54,909 nt of DNA from Faecalibacterium sp. CAG:74 (GTDB taxonomy: Bacteria; Bacillota; Clostridia; Christensenellales; Aristaeellaceae), in the NCBI GenBank assembly GCA_000437595.1, contig FR899834.1, forward strand, positions 1 to 54,909, in the 5' to 3' direction. Below the pieces are notes generated by a model. It ran no database searches. It was not told where the DNA came from and saw only the letters and a list, made by a program, of their open reading frames with translations. Positions 17,747 to 26,558 of this stretch are shown piece after piece (the first letter of the stretch is position 1; every line of letters begins with the position of its first letter). Made by a program: the position numbers and the translations under genes.

Positions 17747-18672
17747 GCGAAAGCTCCTTCAGGGAAGATTTCGGCGGGCAGGCGCAAATCCGTGCGGGGA
17801 ATTTTGTCCCACGAGAATAACGGAATCAGCGCATCCAGCGTCGTCGGGCGCATTTCCGGCTGAATCCCCGCGCTCCACGCGAGGAAGCCGAGAATCTCCT
17901 CCGGCGAAAAGCGCTTCGAGAGCGCGGACAAATCCAAATCGCGGTCGCGCTTCGCCAGCCGCCGTCCCTGCGCGTCCATCAGCAGGGGAATATGCGCGTA
18001 AGCAGGCTGCGGATAGCCCAAGAGATGCTGCAAGTAAATCTGCCGCGGCGTCGCGCTGAGGATGTCTCGCCCGCGCACGACCTCCGTCACGCCGGACAGC
18101 GCGTCGTCCACCACCACCGCCAGCTGATACCCGAACAGCCCGTCCGACCGCTGCAAGAGAAAATCCCCGCAGTCGCGCGCGAGATTCTCCGCCTGCGCCC
18201 CGAAAACGCGGTCGGTGAAGGTGATTGTCTCATCCGGCACACGCAGACGCATGGCAGGCGCACGGGTCTTGGCGCGTTCGGCAGCTTCCTCTGGGGTCAA
18301 ATGCGCGCAGGTGCCGGGGTAGATGAACTGCGTGTCGCCCAGATTCGGCGCGACGGTCGCGTGCAGCTGCGCGCGGGTGCAGAAGCACGGGTACACATGC
18401 CCTTCGCGGCGCAGGCGGTTCAGCACATCCTGATAAACGCCGCTCCGCGCCGACTGGTACAGCGGCGGCGCATCCCAGCGGAAGCCGAGGCAGCGCAAAT
18501 CATCAATCGCCTGCTGCGCCAGCGCGCGCGGGCAGCGGGGAATATCCACATCCTCAATGCGCAGCAGAAATTGCCCGCCCTGACTGCGCGCGGACAGGTA
18601 CGCCAGCATCGCGCAGAGCAGATTGCCCAGATGCAGCCGTCCGCTGGGAGTCGGCGCGAAACGTCCTATCAT
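17743..18672 (-). CDS. gluQ: Glutamyl-Q tRNA(Asp) synthetase
   Basis: 309-residue truncated paralogue of glutamyl-tRNA synthetase that attaches glutamate to queuosine at the tRNA(Asp) wobble position. The HIGH-like element is in 'APTPSGRLHLGN' (residues 6-17). The insertion with cysteines is present ('YPCFCTRAQL...GTCAHL'). The KMSKS-like loop is 'RRLAKRDRDLDL'. The anticodon-binding domain is absent, as expected for GluQ-RS. The start was set at 18672, after AAGGAG that overlaps the end of the upstream peptidase gene. Stop and GNAT start overlap (ATGA). Confidence 0.92.
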   Translation of the reverse strand: MIGRFAPTPSGRLHLGNLLCAMLAYLSARSQGGQFLLRIEDVDIPRCPRALAQQAIDDLRCLGFRWDAPPLYQSARSGVYQDVLNRLRREGHVYPCFCTRAQLHATVAPNLGDTQFIYPGTCAHLTPEEAAERAKTRAPAMRLRVPDETITFTDRVFGAQAENLARDCGDFLLQRSDGLFGYQLAVVVDDALSGVTEVVRGRDILSATPRQIYLQHLLGYPQPAYAHIPLLMDAQGRRLAKRDRDLDLSALSKRFSPEEILGFLAWSAGIQPEMRPTTLDALIPLFSWDKIPRTDLRLPAEIFPEGAFA

Positions 18673-18679
18673 CGGGGGA

Positions 18680-19948
18680 TTACTCCTTCTTTGCCTTGAA
18701 CAGGTATTCATCCACCTTCTGGCGGATTTCGGGGGCGATTTCCCGCTTGAGGGGGAAGGAAGCAGCGTTTGCCAGCCGATCAAGCAGCACAAAGCCCTGC
18801 TGCAAGGTGATATCCAGCGCGTGCTCATCGAGATACCCGCTCTTCAGGCTGTCATGCCGATTATGCATGTAGTCCGCGCCGTTTGCGCCGAAGCGGGCGA
18901 GATTGATGGCGGGCACGCCGTTATCCGCGAAGGGGATGCAGTCGCTGGAATAGGTGTCCTGCTTGGCGCGGACACCGTAGCCCGCTTCGCGCAGAACGCC
19001 CGCGACGTAGTGCAGGGCATCATCCGTGGCAAGGGTGACGAGGTGGTTCGAGCCGAGGGTCGGCGCGGCGACGTCGAAATTGAGCATGGCGACGCAGTCC
19101 TTGAGTTCATCCGCGTGTGCCTTGACATACGCCTTCGAGCCGAGCAGCCCCTGTTCTTCTGAGCCGAACCAGCAGAAGCGCAGCGTCCGGCGCGGCGGAT
19201 GGGCGGCGAAATACCGCAGCAGTTCCAGCACGATGACGCTGCCGGACAGGTTATCATGCACACCGGAAGAAAAATACACGCTGTCGTAATGCCCGCCGAG
19301 GGTGATGACCTCCTCCGCCTTGTCCGTGCCGGGAATGGTCGCGCAGACGTTCTGGCTTGTGCCGTCGAAGCATTCGCCAATCAGCTCGATATGCACCGTC
19401 TTTGCGCCGCGGCGGACGATTTCAGCGGCAGAGGCGGCGCGCATGTTCAGCACGGGAATCGCGCCGAATGGCTCTGTCAGCGTCTCGCGCAGCTTGCAGC
19501 GGTTCAGGTCGCTTTCGCTCTCGCGGTCAATCGTGCGCCCGGTGAAGGTCAAAATGGCCGCGGCTTCCGCCTTGCGCAGCTTCTCGTACGTCGCGCGGTT
19601 CAGATAGCCGTTCACGAGGACGATTTTGCCCTTCGCCTGTTCCAGCAGCACTTCGTCGGCATTCTCGACATACAGGAACTCCGTGTCCAGACCGCCTTCA
19701 GGGGTGGAGGCAGCGCGCTCGTAGCCCGTGACCTCGTACTCCTTGACGTAGGGCGACGTGATCCGCAGCAGCGCGTGAGACACGCACCCGCACGGAACGG
19801 TGAACTCCTCCAGCTGGGCGGAAACGCCGAGCAACGTGCATTCGTTCAGCAGCGCTTCGGCGACGGTTCGCTCCTCCTTGGAACAGCTGACACGCTCATA
19901 GCCGTAAGTGCGCAGGAAGGAAAAGGCGCGGTGGGCAGATACGTTCAT
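18680..19948 (-). CDS. M28-family zinc aminopeptidase
   Basis: 422-residue metallopeptidase. The zinc ligands are in the family order: His and Asp of 'GGHYDSVYFS' and 'GVHDNLSGS', the EE pair in 'WFGSEEQGLLGSKAY', Asp in 'MLNFDVAAP', and the terminal His in 'YMHNRHDSL'. A PA-like insert (about residues 75-190) precedes the catalytic core. No signal peptide is seen, so it is probably cytosolic and trims peptides. The start was placed at 19948 because GAGGAGG lies 8 bp upstream. First gene of the operon with gluQ and the GNAT remnant. Confidence 0.9.
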   Translation of the reverse strand: MNVSAHRAFSFLRTYGYERVSCSKEERTVAEALLNECTLLGVSAQLEEFTVPCGCVSHALLRITSPYVKEYEVTGYERAASTPEGGLDTEFLYVENADEVLLEQAKGKIVLVNGYLNRATYEKLRKAEAAAILTFTGRTIDRESESDLNRCKLRETLTEPFGAIPVLNMRAASAAEIVRRGAKTVHIELIGECFDGTSQNVCATIPGTDKAEEVITLGGHYDSVYFSSGVHDNLSGSVIVLELLRYFAAHPPRRTLRFCWFGSEEQGLLGSKAYVKAHADELKDCVAMLNFDVAAPTLGSNHLVTLATDDALHYVAGVLREAGYGVRAKQDTYSSDCIPFADNGVPAINLARFGANGADYMHNRHDSLKSGYLDEHALDITLQQGFVLLDRLANAASFPLKREIAPEIRQKVDEYLFKAKKE

Positions 19949-19981
19949 GAGAAAAGCCTCCTCTTGTGATTGTTTATCCTT

Positions 19982-20010
19982 AGTATACTGCATTTTTCGC
20001 CGCGCCGCAA
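19982..20010 (-). promoter_or_regulatory. Promoter of the M28 peptidase-gluQ-GNAT operon
   Basis: Minus-strand TTGCGG (20005-20010) and TATACT (19982-19987) with a 17-bp spacer, about 35 bp before the peptidase ATG. Confidence 0.6.
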
Positions 20011-20118
20011 GGCAAGAGAACGCGCTTTTTCATAGAACCTTCACATAGCGAACCTTTTGCGGACACAGAAGGGCAGTATCATCATTTCTGCAAGCAAAAC
20101 GAACGGAGGTGAGCGCTG

Positions 20119-20880
20119 ATGGCGGGCGTTCAGTGTTCCTTTGAACGGGTGGAAAAGAAATTCGTCCTCACCCATGCGCAGGCGGAGGCGCTGATGCGGG
20201 ATTTGACCGCAGGGTATATGGCGGTTGACCAGTACGGGCAGCATACCATCCGCAATCTGTATTATGACACCGATGATTATGCGCTGATCCGCAGGTCGAT
20301 TCAGAGGCCGAAGTACAAGGTGAAATTCCGGCTTCGCGCCTATGGTACGCCGATGGAGGACACGCTGATTTTCGCGGAGCTGAAGAAAAAGTACAGCGGC
20401 GTGGTCTACAAGCGGCGCATTGCGGTCAGCCCGGACGACATGCGGCGCTTTCTGCGCGGCGAAACGCTGGACGGCGAAAATCCGCAGATTCAGCGCGAAC
20501 TGCATCGGTATTTGTCGGAGCATCCGATTCGCCCGAAAGTATTTCTGGCCTATGAGCGTGTGGCGCTGTACGGGCTGGAAGACCCGGCGCTGCGAGTGAC
20601 GCTGGACACGCACCTGCGCTACCGCACAACACGCCTTGACTGTTTCACGGATGACGCGGGAGAACTGATTTGCCCCGACGACCCCGTGATTCTGGAGGTC
20701 AAGCTCGCAAACGCCGCCCCGCTATGGCTGGCGCGGCTATTGAGCCGACACAAAATCTACATGTCGTCGTTCTCCAAGTACGGCACATGCTATTTGAACC
20801 ACCTTGCGCGCCGGAAGCCGGATATTCGCCCGAAGGCGCACAAACGGAACAACGAAGGAGAAATTGAACATGCGTCTTGA
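20119..20880 (+). CDS. VTC-domain protein (polyphosphate polymerase-like)
   Basis: 253-residue cytosolic protein of the VTC/CYTH-type tunnel fold. Basic and acidic strands that line the tunnel are visible: 'CSFERVEKKFVL' (residues 6-17), 'IRNLYYDTDDYALIRRS', 'YKVKFRLRAYG', 'LIFAELKKKYSGVVYKRR' and 'PVILEVKLANA'. Eukaryotic VTC4 polymerises polyphosphate from ATP; bacterial VTC proteins are mostly untested. The GGAGGTGAG site lies 8 bp upstream of the ATG. It overlaps the following DUF4956 gene by 11 bp, a pairing seen widely in Firmicutes. Confidence 0.88.
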   Translation: MAGVQCSFERVEKKFVLTHAQAEALMRDLTAGYMAVDQYGQHTIRNLYYDTDDYALIRRSIQRPKYKVKFRLRAYGTPMEDTLIFAELKKKYSGVVYKRRIAVSPDDMRRFLRGETLDGENPQIQRELHRYLSEHPIRPKVFLAYERVALYGLEDPALRVTLDTHLRYRTTRLDCFTDDAGELICPDDPVILEVKLANAAPLWLARLLSRHKIYMSSFSKYGTCYLNHLARRKPDIRPKAHKRNNEGEIEHAS

Positions 20881-21547
20881 TTCGCTGCTGACCTCGATTC
20901 TGCCCACACCATTGACTGTCTCCGCGCTGCTGCTGTGTCTGGCGTCGGCGCTGGTGCTGGGCATTTTGACCGCGCTGGTGTTCACGCGCGGCTGCAGGCA
21001 CACCGCGTCCTTCGCGCTGACGCTGGCGCTCCTGCCGATGTCGGTCGCGCTGGTGATTATGATGGTCAACGGCAGCATTGGCACGGGGCTGGCGGTCGCG
21101 GGGACGTTCGCGCTCGTGCGCTTCCGCTCCGTGCCCGGTACGGCGCGCGAAATTGCGGCGATTTTCACCGCTGTCGCGATAGGCCTTGCAATGGGCATGG
21201 GAATGCTCGGCGTGGCGGTGGTTTTCTTCCTGCTGGCCGCTGCCGCCGTGCTGGTGCTGACGAAATTGCACTTCGGCGCAATGCCGGAAAACGCGAAAGC
21301 ACTGCGCATTACCGTGCCGGAAGATGTGGACTACGAATCCGCACTGCCCGACGTTTTCCGCGCGCACCATGTGACGGCGACGCTGGAAAAAGTACGCACT
21401 GAAAGCATGGGCACGCTGTTTGAACTGACCTATCAGGTGAATCTGCCGAGCGCAGTTCCCTCGAAAGCGCTGCTGGACGACCTTCGCGAGCGCAACGGCA
21501 ACCTCCCGATTCTCTTCACGAATCCAGGGGATAAGGACAGCCTGTAA
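20870..21547 (+). CDS. DUF4956 integral membrane protein
   Basis: 225-residue protein with about four membrane segments in its first half (around residues 15-40, 45-75, 85-105 and 110-135) and a soluble alpha/beta tail of about 85 residues ('LRITVPEDVDYESALPDVF'). The loop 'GTFALVRFRSVPGTAREIAAIF' between helices is the most conserved part of the family. The start was placed at 20870 after GAAGGAG, giving an 11-bp overlap with the VTC gene. The biochemical role is unknown; pairing with VTC suggests a membrane partner for it. Confidence 0.88.
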   Translation: MRLDSLLTSILPTPLTVSALLLCLASALVLGILTALVFTRGCRHTASFALTLALLPMSVALVIMMVNGSIGTGLAVAGTFALVRFRSVPGTAREIAAIFTAVAIGLAMGMGMLGVAVVFFLLAAAAVLVLTKLHFGAMPENAKALRITVPEDVDYESALPDVFRAHHVTATLEKVRTESMGTLFELTYQVNLPSAVPSKALLDDLRERNGNLPILFTNPGDKDSL

Positions 21548-21634
21548 TTCCACATTAGGCAACTCAAATAAAAGCTATCAATAACCAAATGGCAATTTAG
21601 AGGATGTAAACCTGTAACAAGGAGGTTCATCATC

Positions 21635-23512
21635 ATGAAAAAGTGGCTAATCACAATGATGGCAGTCGCGACGCTGCTGCTTGCAGGGTCAGCCCTCGCC
21701 GATGAGAACATTACCCTCTCCCCTGATGGCAGCACATCCACCGACGCATCCGTTCTCATCGACGGTCAGACCGTCACCATCACCCAAGCGGGCACATACC
21801 AAATCGCCGGGACACTTGGCGACGGCGCGCTCATTGTCGAAAGCACCGAGAACGCGAAAATTACCCTTGTGCTGGGCGGCGTGAGCATCAAGAACACTAC
21901 TGGCGCGGCGATTCAAATTGCCACCGCCGACGACGTGACCATTGAGCTGGCGGAAGGCACGACGAACGTCCTGCAATCCGGCGAAGAAGTGGATATTGCC
22001 GCCGCCACGGAAGGCGAAGAAGCATCCGGCGGCGCGCTGCAAAGCAAGGTTGACCTGAAAATCAAGGGCAAGGGCAGTCTGACCGTGCTGGGCTACCTTA
22101 ACAACGGTATCCACTGCACGAAAGACCTGAAAATCAAGAACGGCAATATCAGCGTGACTGCACTGGGGCACGGCATCAAGGGCAAGAATAGCGTGACCGT
22201 CTCCGGCGGCACGGTGACGGTGACATCCGGCAAGGACGGCATCACCAGCGACGAGACGGAGAACGAGGAAAAGGGCTTCGTGACCATTGAGGACGGCGAA
22301 ATCATCATCACCAGTGCGGGCGACGGCGTGTCGGCGGAAACGACGCTGACAGTGACGGGCGGCGTGGTTTCCATCATCAGCGGTGGTGGAAGCGCAAACG
22401 CGCAGCAGAAGACCGACAACATGCGCGGCTGGTGGGACTTCGACAATTCCGCCAGTGACGATAACAGCGCGAGCTGCAAGGGGTTGAAAGCAGGCAAAGC
22501 GCTGGTGATTTCCGGTGGGTCGATTACGATTGACGCGCAGGACGACGCCCTGCATACCGACGGCGACATGACGATTTCCGGCGGCGAATGCATCCTCAGC
22601 ACGGGCGACGATGGTGCTCATGCGGCGCTTTCCCTGACCGTGCTGGACGGCAAAATCACCGTGCTGACCTCCTATGAGGGCTTGGAAGCGAATCAGATTA
22701 CGCTGGCAGGCGGTGAACTGGATATAACCGCGTCGGACGACGGCATCAATGCCAACGGCGGCTCGGACGGCTTCAGCGGTGGATTTGGCGGAGGCTTCGG
22801 CGGCGGACGCGGCGGCATGGGCGGCAGCTTCGGCGGACGGCGCAATGACACGAACAATCAGAGTGGCGATATGACCCCGCCGGATAACAATAACATGACG
22901 CCCCCGGATAACAGCAATATGCAGAACCCGCCGGACGGCAATGCGCCCAGCGGCAATCCGCCGACCATGCCAGGGCAGGACGCGGCAGACAGCACGACCA
23001 CGGATGACACGACCGACAAGCAGCCGGTGCTGCTGATTACGGGCGGCAAAATCACGGTGAATGCGGATGGAGACGGGCTGGATTCCAACGGCAACCTGCG
23101 CGTGGAGGGTGGCGATATTACTGTCAACGGCCCGTCCAATGGCGGCAACGGCGCGCTGGACATTGGCACGGAAAACGGCGGAGCAGGCGTCATCGCCGGC
23201 GGTACGCTGATCGCGCTGGGCACGAGCAGTATGGCGGAGAACTTTGGCAGCACGTCCACGCAGTGCGCGTTCCTTGTGACGATGAACAGCTTCGGCGCGG
23301 GCGAGACGATTACCATCACGGACAGCCAAGGCAACGTGCTGTACACGGGCGTGACGGTGAAGAGCGCGAACAGTGTGGTGTTCTCCAGCGCGGATTTGGT
23401 GGTAGGCGAAACGTACACGGTGACAATTGGCTCAACCAGCGCGACGGTGACGCAGAGCAGCACGGTTGTGGGGAACTCGAATGGGTTTGGGGGCGGCTTT
23501 GGGCGGCACTGA
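21635..23512 (+). CDS. Secreted carbohydrate-binding-type protein (DUF4353-like)
   Basis: 625-residue exported protein with a signal peptide (MKKWLITMMAVATLLLAGSALA, about 22 residues; cleavage likely after ALA). Many short repeats of the type 'GDGVSAETTLTVTGGVV', 'DDALHTDGDMTISGGEC' and 'GDGLDSNGNLRVEGGDI' suggest a right-handed beta-helix, as in DUF4353 proteins. A low-complexity linker (about residues 380-450) is first Gly-rich, then Pro/Asn/Asp-rich. No sortase motif or C-terminal membrane helix is present. GGAGG is 9 bp upstream. It follows DUF4956 by 87 bp without a terminator, so may belong to the VTC operon. Confidence 0.85.
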   Translation: MKKWLITMMAVATLLLAGSALADENITLSPDGSTSTDASVLIDGQTVTITQAGTYQIAGTLGDGALIVESTENAKITLVLGGVSIKNTTGAAIQIATADDVTIELAEGTTNVLQSGEEVDIAAATEGEEASGGALQSKVDLKIKGKGSLTVLGYLNNGIHCTKDLKIKNGNISVTALGHGIKGKNSVTVSGGTVTVTSGKDGITSDETENEEKGFVTIEDGEIIITSAGDGVSAETTLTVTGGVVSIISGGGSANAQQKTDNMRGWWDFDNSASDDNSASCKGLKAGKALVISGGSITIDAQDDALHTDGDMTISGGECILSTGDDGAHAALSLTVLDGKITVLTSYEGLEANQITLAGGELDITASDDGINANGGSDGFSGGFGGGFGGGRGGMGGSFGGRRNDTNNQSGDMTPPDNNNMTPPDNSNMQNPPDGNAPSGNPPTMPGQDAADSTTTDDTTDKQPVLLITGGKITVNADGDGLDSNGNLRVEGGDITVNGPSNGGNGALDIGTENGGAGVIAGGTLIALGTSSMAENFGSTSTQCAFLVTMNSFGAGETITITDSQGNVLYTGVTVKSANSVVFSSADLVVGETYTVTIGSTSATVTQSSTVVGNSNGFGGGFGRH

Positions 23513-23524
23513 TGTCGTTCCCGT

Positions 23525-23740
23525 ATCAACACGCGGGCATAGCATGAAAATGCGCTCAACTGAATCGCGCGAACGGGTCAAGGGAGGAACTCCCTTGCAG
23601 GGTCAAGGGGCAGCGCCCCTTGGGTTCCCCCAATCAACACGCGGAAGCAGTATGCAGTCGTCACCAACTGCATCGCGCGAAAGGGTCAAGGGAGGAACTC
23701 CCTTGCGGGGTCAAGGGGCAGCGCCCCTTGGGTCTCCCCA
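23525..23740 (+). repeat. Family A hairpin-cassette repeat, tandem copies 3a and 3b
   Basis: Two copies with a 108-bp period (23525 and 23633). Each has ATCAACACGCGG, a CAACTG(A/C)ATCGCGCGAA segment, then CAAGGGAGGAACTCCCTTG and CAAGGGGCAGCGCCCCTTG cassettes. The cassette parts are nearly identical in the two copies while the 30 bp after the ACACGCGG differ. Confidence 0.8.
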
Positions 23741-23751
23741 AAAAATGAAGA

Positions 23752-23779
23752 GGGTCGAGAGAATTGCTTCTCTCGACCC
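23752..23779 (-). terminator. Terminator of the second solute-binding protein gene
   Basis: Perfect 12-bp arms GGGTCGAGAGAA (23752-23763) and its complement (23768-23779) with a 4-base loop. TTTTT follows on the plus strand, and a T-rich tract (TCTTCATTTTTT) follows on the minus strand, so it can serve both converging genes. Confidence 0.85.
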
Positions 23780-23791
23780 GTTTTTGCGGGA

Positions 23792-25171
23792 TTAGTTTGC
23801 GTTGGCTTCGTCGATGTACGCCTGCCAAGTGCCGCGCATGGATTCCGCCTTTTCAGCGGGGGTGGTCGCCTGCGCGTACACGTCCCAGATGTACTGGCTG
23901 CCGAGGTCGTAGCCGGTCACCATGTCGGAATACCAGACGAACTGATGCTCCGGCTCACGCATCATGGTGATGGTCTCGTCCACGGCGCGCTCGTCGCGGT
24001 ACTTCTGATAGTAGCCGTTCTTCCAGTCGTCGCTGTCGGTGTAGCCGGGGGTGGGGTTGGTGAAGAGGTTGTAAGCGAAAGCAATCTTCCACGCGCGATC
24101 CGCGTCGTAGCAAGCCGGGATGACCATGATGTTGTCAGAAGGCGCGTAGAGGTAGGTCTCGGCGCGCGGCCCCTTGGGGAAGAACACGAAGCCGTAGTCG
24201 TCTTCCATGTTTGCCAGAGAACCCGCGAAGTAGTCTTCATGCACCTGCAGGGCGACTTCGCCGTTGATGAACGCACTCTCGAAGTAGTTCCATTCCGCAC
24301 CTTCGGGCGCCTTCATTTCGTACTTGGACACCATGTCCATGACCCAGTTCATGGCTTCGAGGAAAGCATCGGTTTCCGCCGCGTTGTAGTACTTGCCGTT
24401 CTCGTCCACCTGAACGAAGCCAGCGCCGTTGGAAACGAGGGCGGCGGGAAGCAGGTGAGAGGAGAAGGACATCATGGCATAACGGTCAATCACGCCGTCG
24501 TTGTCGGTGTCGCGGGTCAGCTTTTCGCAGAGCGCTTCAAAGGCTTCCCACGTCCATTCGCCCTTTGCCTGAAGGTCGTAGATTTCTTCGGGGTCAACAC
24601 CGGCATCGTTGAGCAGGCGCTTGTTGAAGAACACGCCCTTGCGGGGTTCAGCCTTTTCGGGGCGCATACCGTAGATGCCGCCGTCCTTGCTCAGCAGACC
24701 GGTAACCGTGCCGTTCCACTTCTCGTCGGAGAAGTTCAGGCAGTCCAGCGTGGACAGGTCGTAGAACAGACCCGCCTTGAAAGGCGCGAGGTACGCGCCG
24801 GCGCGGAGAATCCAAACATAGTTCTCGTCGCCGCCCGTGGTCGCGAAGTTGGTGAAGTCGGAGGGAGAGTCGTTCCAAGTCGTGGCGTTGCGCTGCACAA
24901 TCTTGAAGTTGTAGGTCTCTTCCAACCAAGTGCGGTAGTCGTAGGTCGCTTCGCCCGCCGCCGTGGTGGGTTCGTCGTCGTGCCAGTCGGAAGACCACCA
25001 GTCGCAGACGGTGATTTCCATGCCGCCGAGGTCGATGACGTTGCCGTCCGCGTCGCGGTAGATGACGATGCCGTCATCCTCGTAGGGGTTTTCGACGTCT
25101 TCTGCGATTGCCAGCGGCAGGGCGCAGAGAATCATCACCAGAGAGAGAAACAGAGCAAGGTACCGTTTCAT
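23792..25171 (-). CDS. Extracellular solute-binding protein of a carbohydrate ABC importer
   Basis: 459-residue family 1 solute-binding protein. The signal peptide 'MKRYLALFLSLVMILCALPL' ends with an AIA-type signal peptidase I site (about residue 23). There is no lipobox cysteine at the cleavage point, unusual for a Gram-positive binding protein. The mature part has the two-lobe pattern ('TVTGLLSKDGGIYGMRP', 'GVFFNKRLLNDAGVDPEEI', 'AFINGEVALQVHEDYFAG'). GGAGG is 7-8 bp upstream of the ATG. It lies downstream of a permease pair but is separated from it by 370 bp containing two repeats, so it may have its own promoter. The ligand is unknown; likely an oligosaccharide. Confidence 0.88.
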   Translation of the reverse strand: MKRYLALFLSLVMILCALPLAIAEDVENPYEDDGIVIYRDADGNVIDLGGMEITVCDWWSSDWHDDEPTTAAGEATYDYRTWLEETYNFKIVQRNATTWNDSPSDFTNFATTGGDENYVWILRAGAYLAPFKAGLFYDLSTLDCLNFSDEKWNGTVTGLLSKDGGIYGMRPEKAEPRKGVFFNKRLLNDAGVDPEEIYDLQAKGEWTWEAFEALCEKLTRDTDNDGVIDRYAMMSFSSHLLPAALVSNGAGFVQVDENGKYYNAAETDAFLEAMNWVMDMVSKYEMKAPEGAEWNYFESAFINGEVALQVHEDYFAGSLANMEDDYGFVFFPKGPRAETYLYAPSDNIMVIPACYDADRAWKIAFAYNLFTNPTPGYTDSDDWKNGYYQKYRDERAVDETITMMREPEHQFVWYSDMVTGYDLGSQYIWDVYAQATTPAEKAESMRGTWQAYIDEANAN

Positions 25172-25261
25172 GAGATTGCCTCCTTTTATTTTATGACCAG
25201 CGGGTCATAGGATCGTGGGGGATTCGCCGTGGCTTTGGGTTTATCCGCTGTTGGATTTTCT

Positions 25262-25345
25262 TGCAGCAGGGGGAATCGCCTCTGCGGAGGCGACCAAAGG
25301 GCTTTCCGATCGCCCTTTGGAAACCTTCGGCGCCGCAGCGGGTTG
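25262..25345 (-). repeat. Family B hairpin repeat, minus-strand copy
   Basis: Read on the minus strand: GAAGGTTTCCAAAGGGCGAT, CGGAAAG, GCCCTTTGGTCGC, then GCCTCCGCAGAGGC and a CCCCCTGCTGCA tail. Its first 40 bp are almost identical to unit 2 downstream of lacZ. Confidence 0.75.
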
Positions 25346-25404
25346 GGTTCAGAGCGGCAGGCACAGCCCGCTGCTTGGAAACCGTGGATAGTGTGTCTAA
25401 CCTG

Positions 25405-25533
25405 TGGATAAACACGCGGACACTGTATGAGAGTGTCACCAACTCAATCGCGAAAAGGGTGTCGAGAGGGTCGAAGACCCTTCGCGGGTGCAGGGCAGAG
25501 CCCTGCCGGAGTCCAGAGGCAGAGCCTCTGGCG
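25405..25533 (+). repeat. Family A hairpin-cassette repeat, copy 4
   Basis: GGATAAACACGCGGACACTGTATG, CAACTCAATCGCG, then variant cassettes: GAGGGTCGAAGACCCTTCGC, GCAGGGCAGAGCCCTGC and CCAGAGGCAGAGCCTCTGG. It ends 9 bp from the stop of the downstream-facing permease gene. Confidence 0.75.
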
Positions 25534-25541
25534 TCTTTCCA

Positions 25542-26558
25542 TTATCCCTTGATGCCGCTCGCGGCGATGGATTCGACGAAGGAACGCTGGGCGAAGAGGT
25601 AGAGGACGAGCAGGGGGGCGACGAGCATCAGCGTGGCGGTCGAAACCATCTGCTGCTGATAGCCCATCGACGCGCCGCCGGAAAGCCCCAGCTGAATGGA
25701 AACGTAGCTGTTCAGGCGGTCGGCGACGGTAGAGGCTTCAAGGCTCAGGAGCTTGATGTTCCCCAAGAACAGCTTGGAGTAGAACGTGTCCGTCCACTGC
25801 CAGACGAAGGAGAACAGAAAGCAGGAGACCAGAATCGGCACGGCGTCGGGCAGAATCACCCGCCAGAACGTCTTGAAGATGCTGCATCCGTCCACATACG
25901 CCGCTTCCTCCAGCGACTTCGGAATGCCGGTGAAAAATTGGCGAATCATGTAGATGTACAGCCCGTTCTTCAGCCCCATGCACGTTGCGGACATGAGCGC
26001 GTAGGGGATGGGCGAACCGCGCAGATTCAGGCTGCTGCCCGTCGTCGCCTTGAAAATGCCGAAGATGTCGAAGAAGTTGAAGTGCAGGTAAAGCGAGGAC
26101 GAAATCGTCTGCGGCGGAATGATGACGGTGATGATGACCGCCGCGAACCAGAACTTCTTGAACGGGAACTCGAAACGCGCAAAGCCGTAGCCCACGAGTG
26201 TGCAGGCGGCAATTTGCAGCACCGACACCGCGAGGGAGACGATCAGCGTGTTCAGGAACGTCGTGCCGTAATTCAGCAGGATTTTGCTGGCGGCGAGGGA
26301 GTAATTCGCCGTCGTCAGGTGACGCGGAATCGAGATGACCGTGGAGTCGTACAGGTCGCGCTCCGCCATGAACGAGACGCTCAGCTTGTCCAGCAGGGGC
26401 TGGATAATCATGAAGCAAAGCCCGAACAGCAGCAGGAAGCGAATCAGTTGATAGCCCTTGCGCCGCACCGTCTTGCGGAGCAGATATCCGCCGGACTTGC
26501 GGTTGCGCGCCCAGAAGCTGCCGCTGGGATGAGCATGGGTCACGGTCTGCTTACTCAT
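25542..26558 (-). CDS. Carbohydrate ABC transporter permease, MalG type (second pair)
   Basis: 338-residue inner-membrane permease with about six membrane segments. The EAA loop that docks the ATPase is 'EEAAYVDGCSIFKTFWRVIL'. The N-terminal 'YQLIRFLLLFGLCFMIIQPL' starts the first helix, and the C-terminal 'GIKG' end is typical of MalG/UgpE-like proteins. Its start overlaps the preceding permease gene by 8 bp. No ATPase gene is nearby; CUT1 importers commonly share a MsmX-like ATPase encoded elsewhere. Confidence 0.93.
   Translation of the reverse strand: MSKQTVTHAHPSGSFWARNRKSGGYLLRKTVRRKGYQLIRFLLLFGLCFMIIQPLLDKLSVSFMAERDLYDSTVISIPRHLTTANYSLAASKILLNYGTTFLNTLIVSLAVSVLQIAACTLVGYGFARFEFPFKKFWFAAVIITVIIPPQTISSSLYLHFNFFDIFGIFKATTGSSLNLRGSPIPYALMSATCMGLKNGLYIYMIRQFFTGIPKSLEEAAYVDGCSIFKTFWRVILPDAVPILVSCFLFSFVWQWTDTFYSKLFLGNIKLLSLEASTVADRLNSYVSIQLGLSGGASMGYQQQMVSTATLMLVAPLLVLYLFAQRSFVESIAASGIKG

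Larger units (their letters stand above)
25172..25541. other. 370-bp gap with repeats and a small palindrome
   Basis: No gene seen. Contains a perfect inverted repeat ATGACC-AGCG-GGTCAT at 25193-25208 just upstream of the ribosome binding site of the solute-binding protein gene, a minus-strand family B element (25262-25345) and a plus-strand family A element (25405-25533). No convincing promoter was found by eye. Confidence 0.6.
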
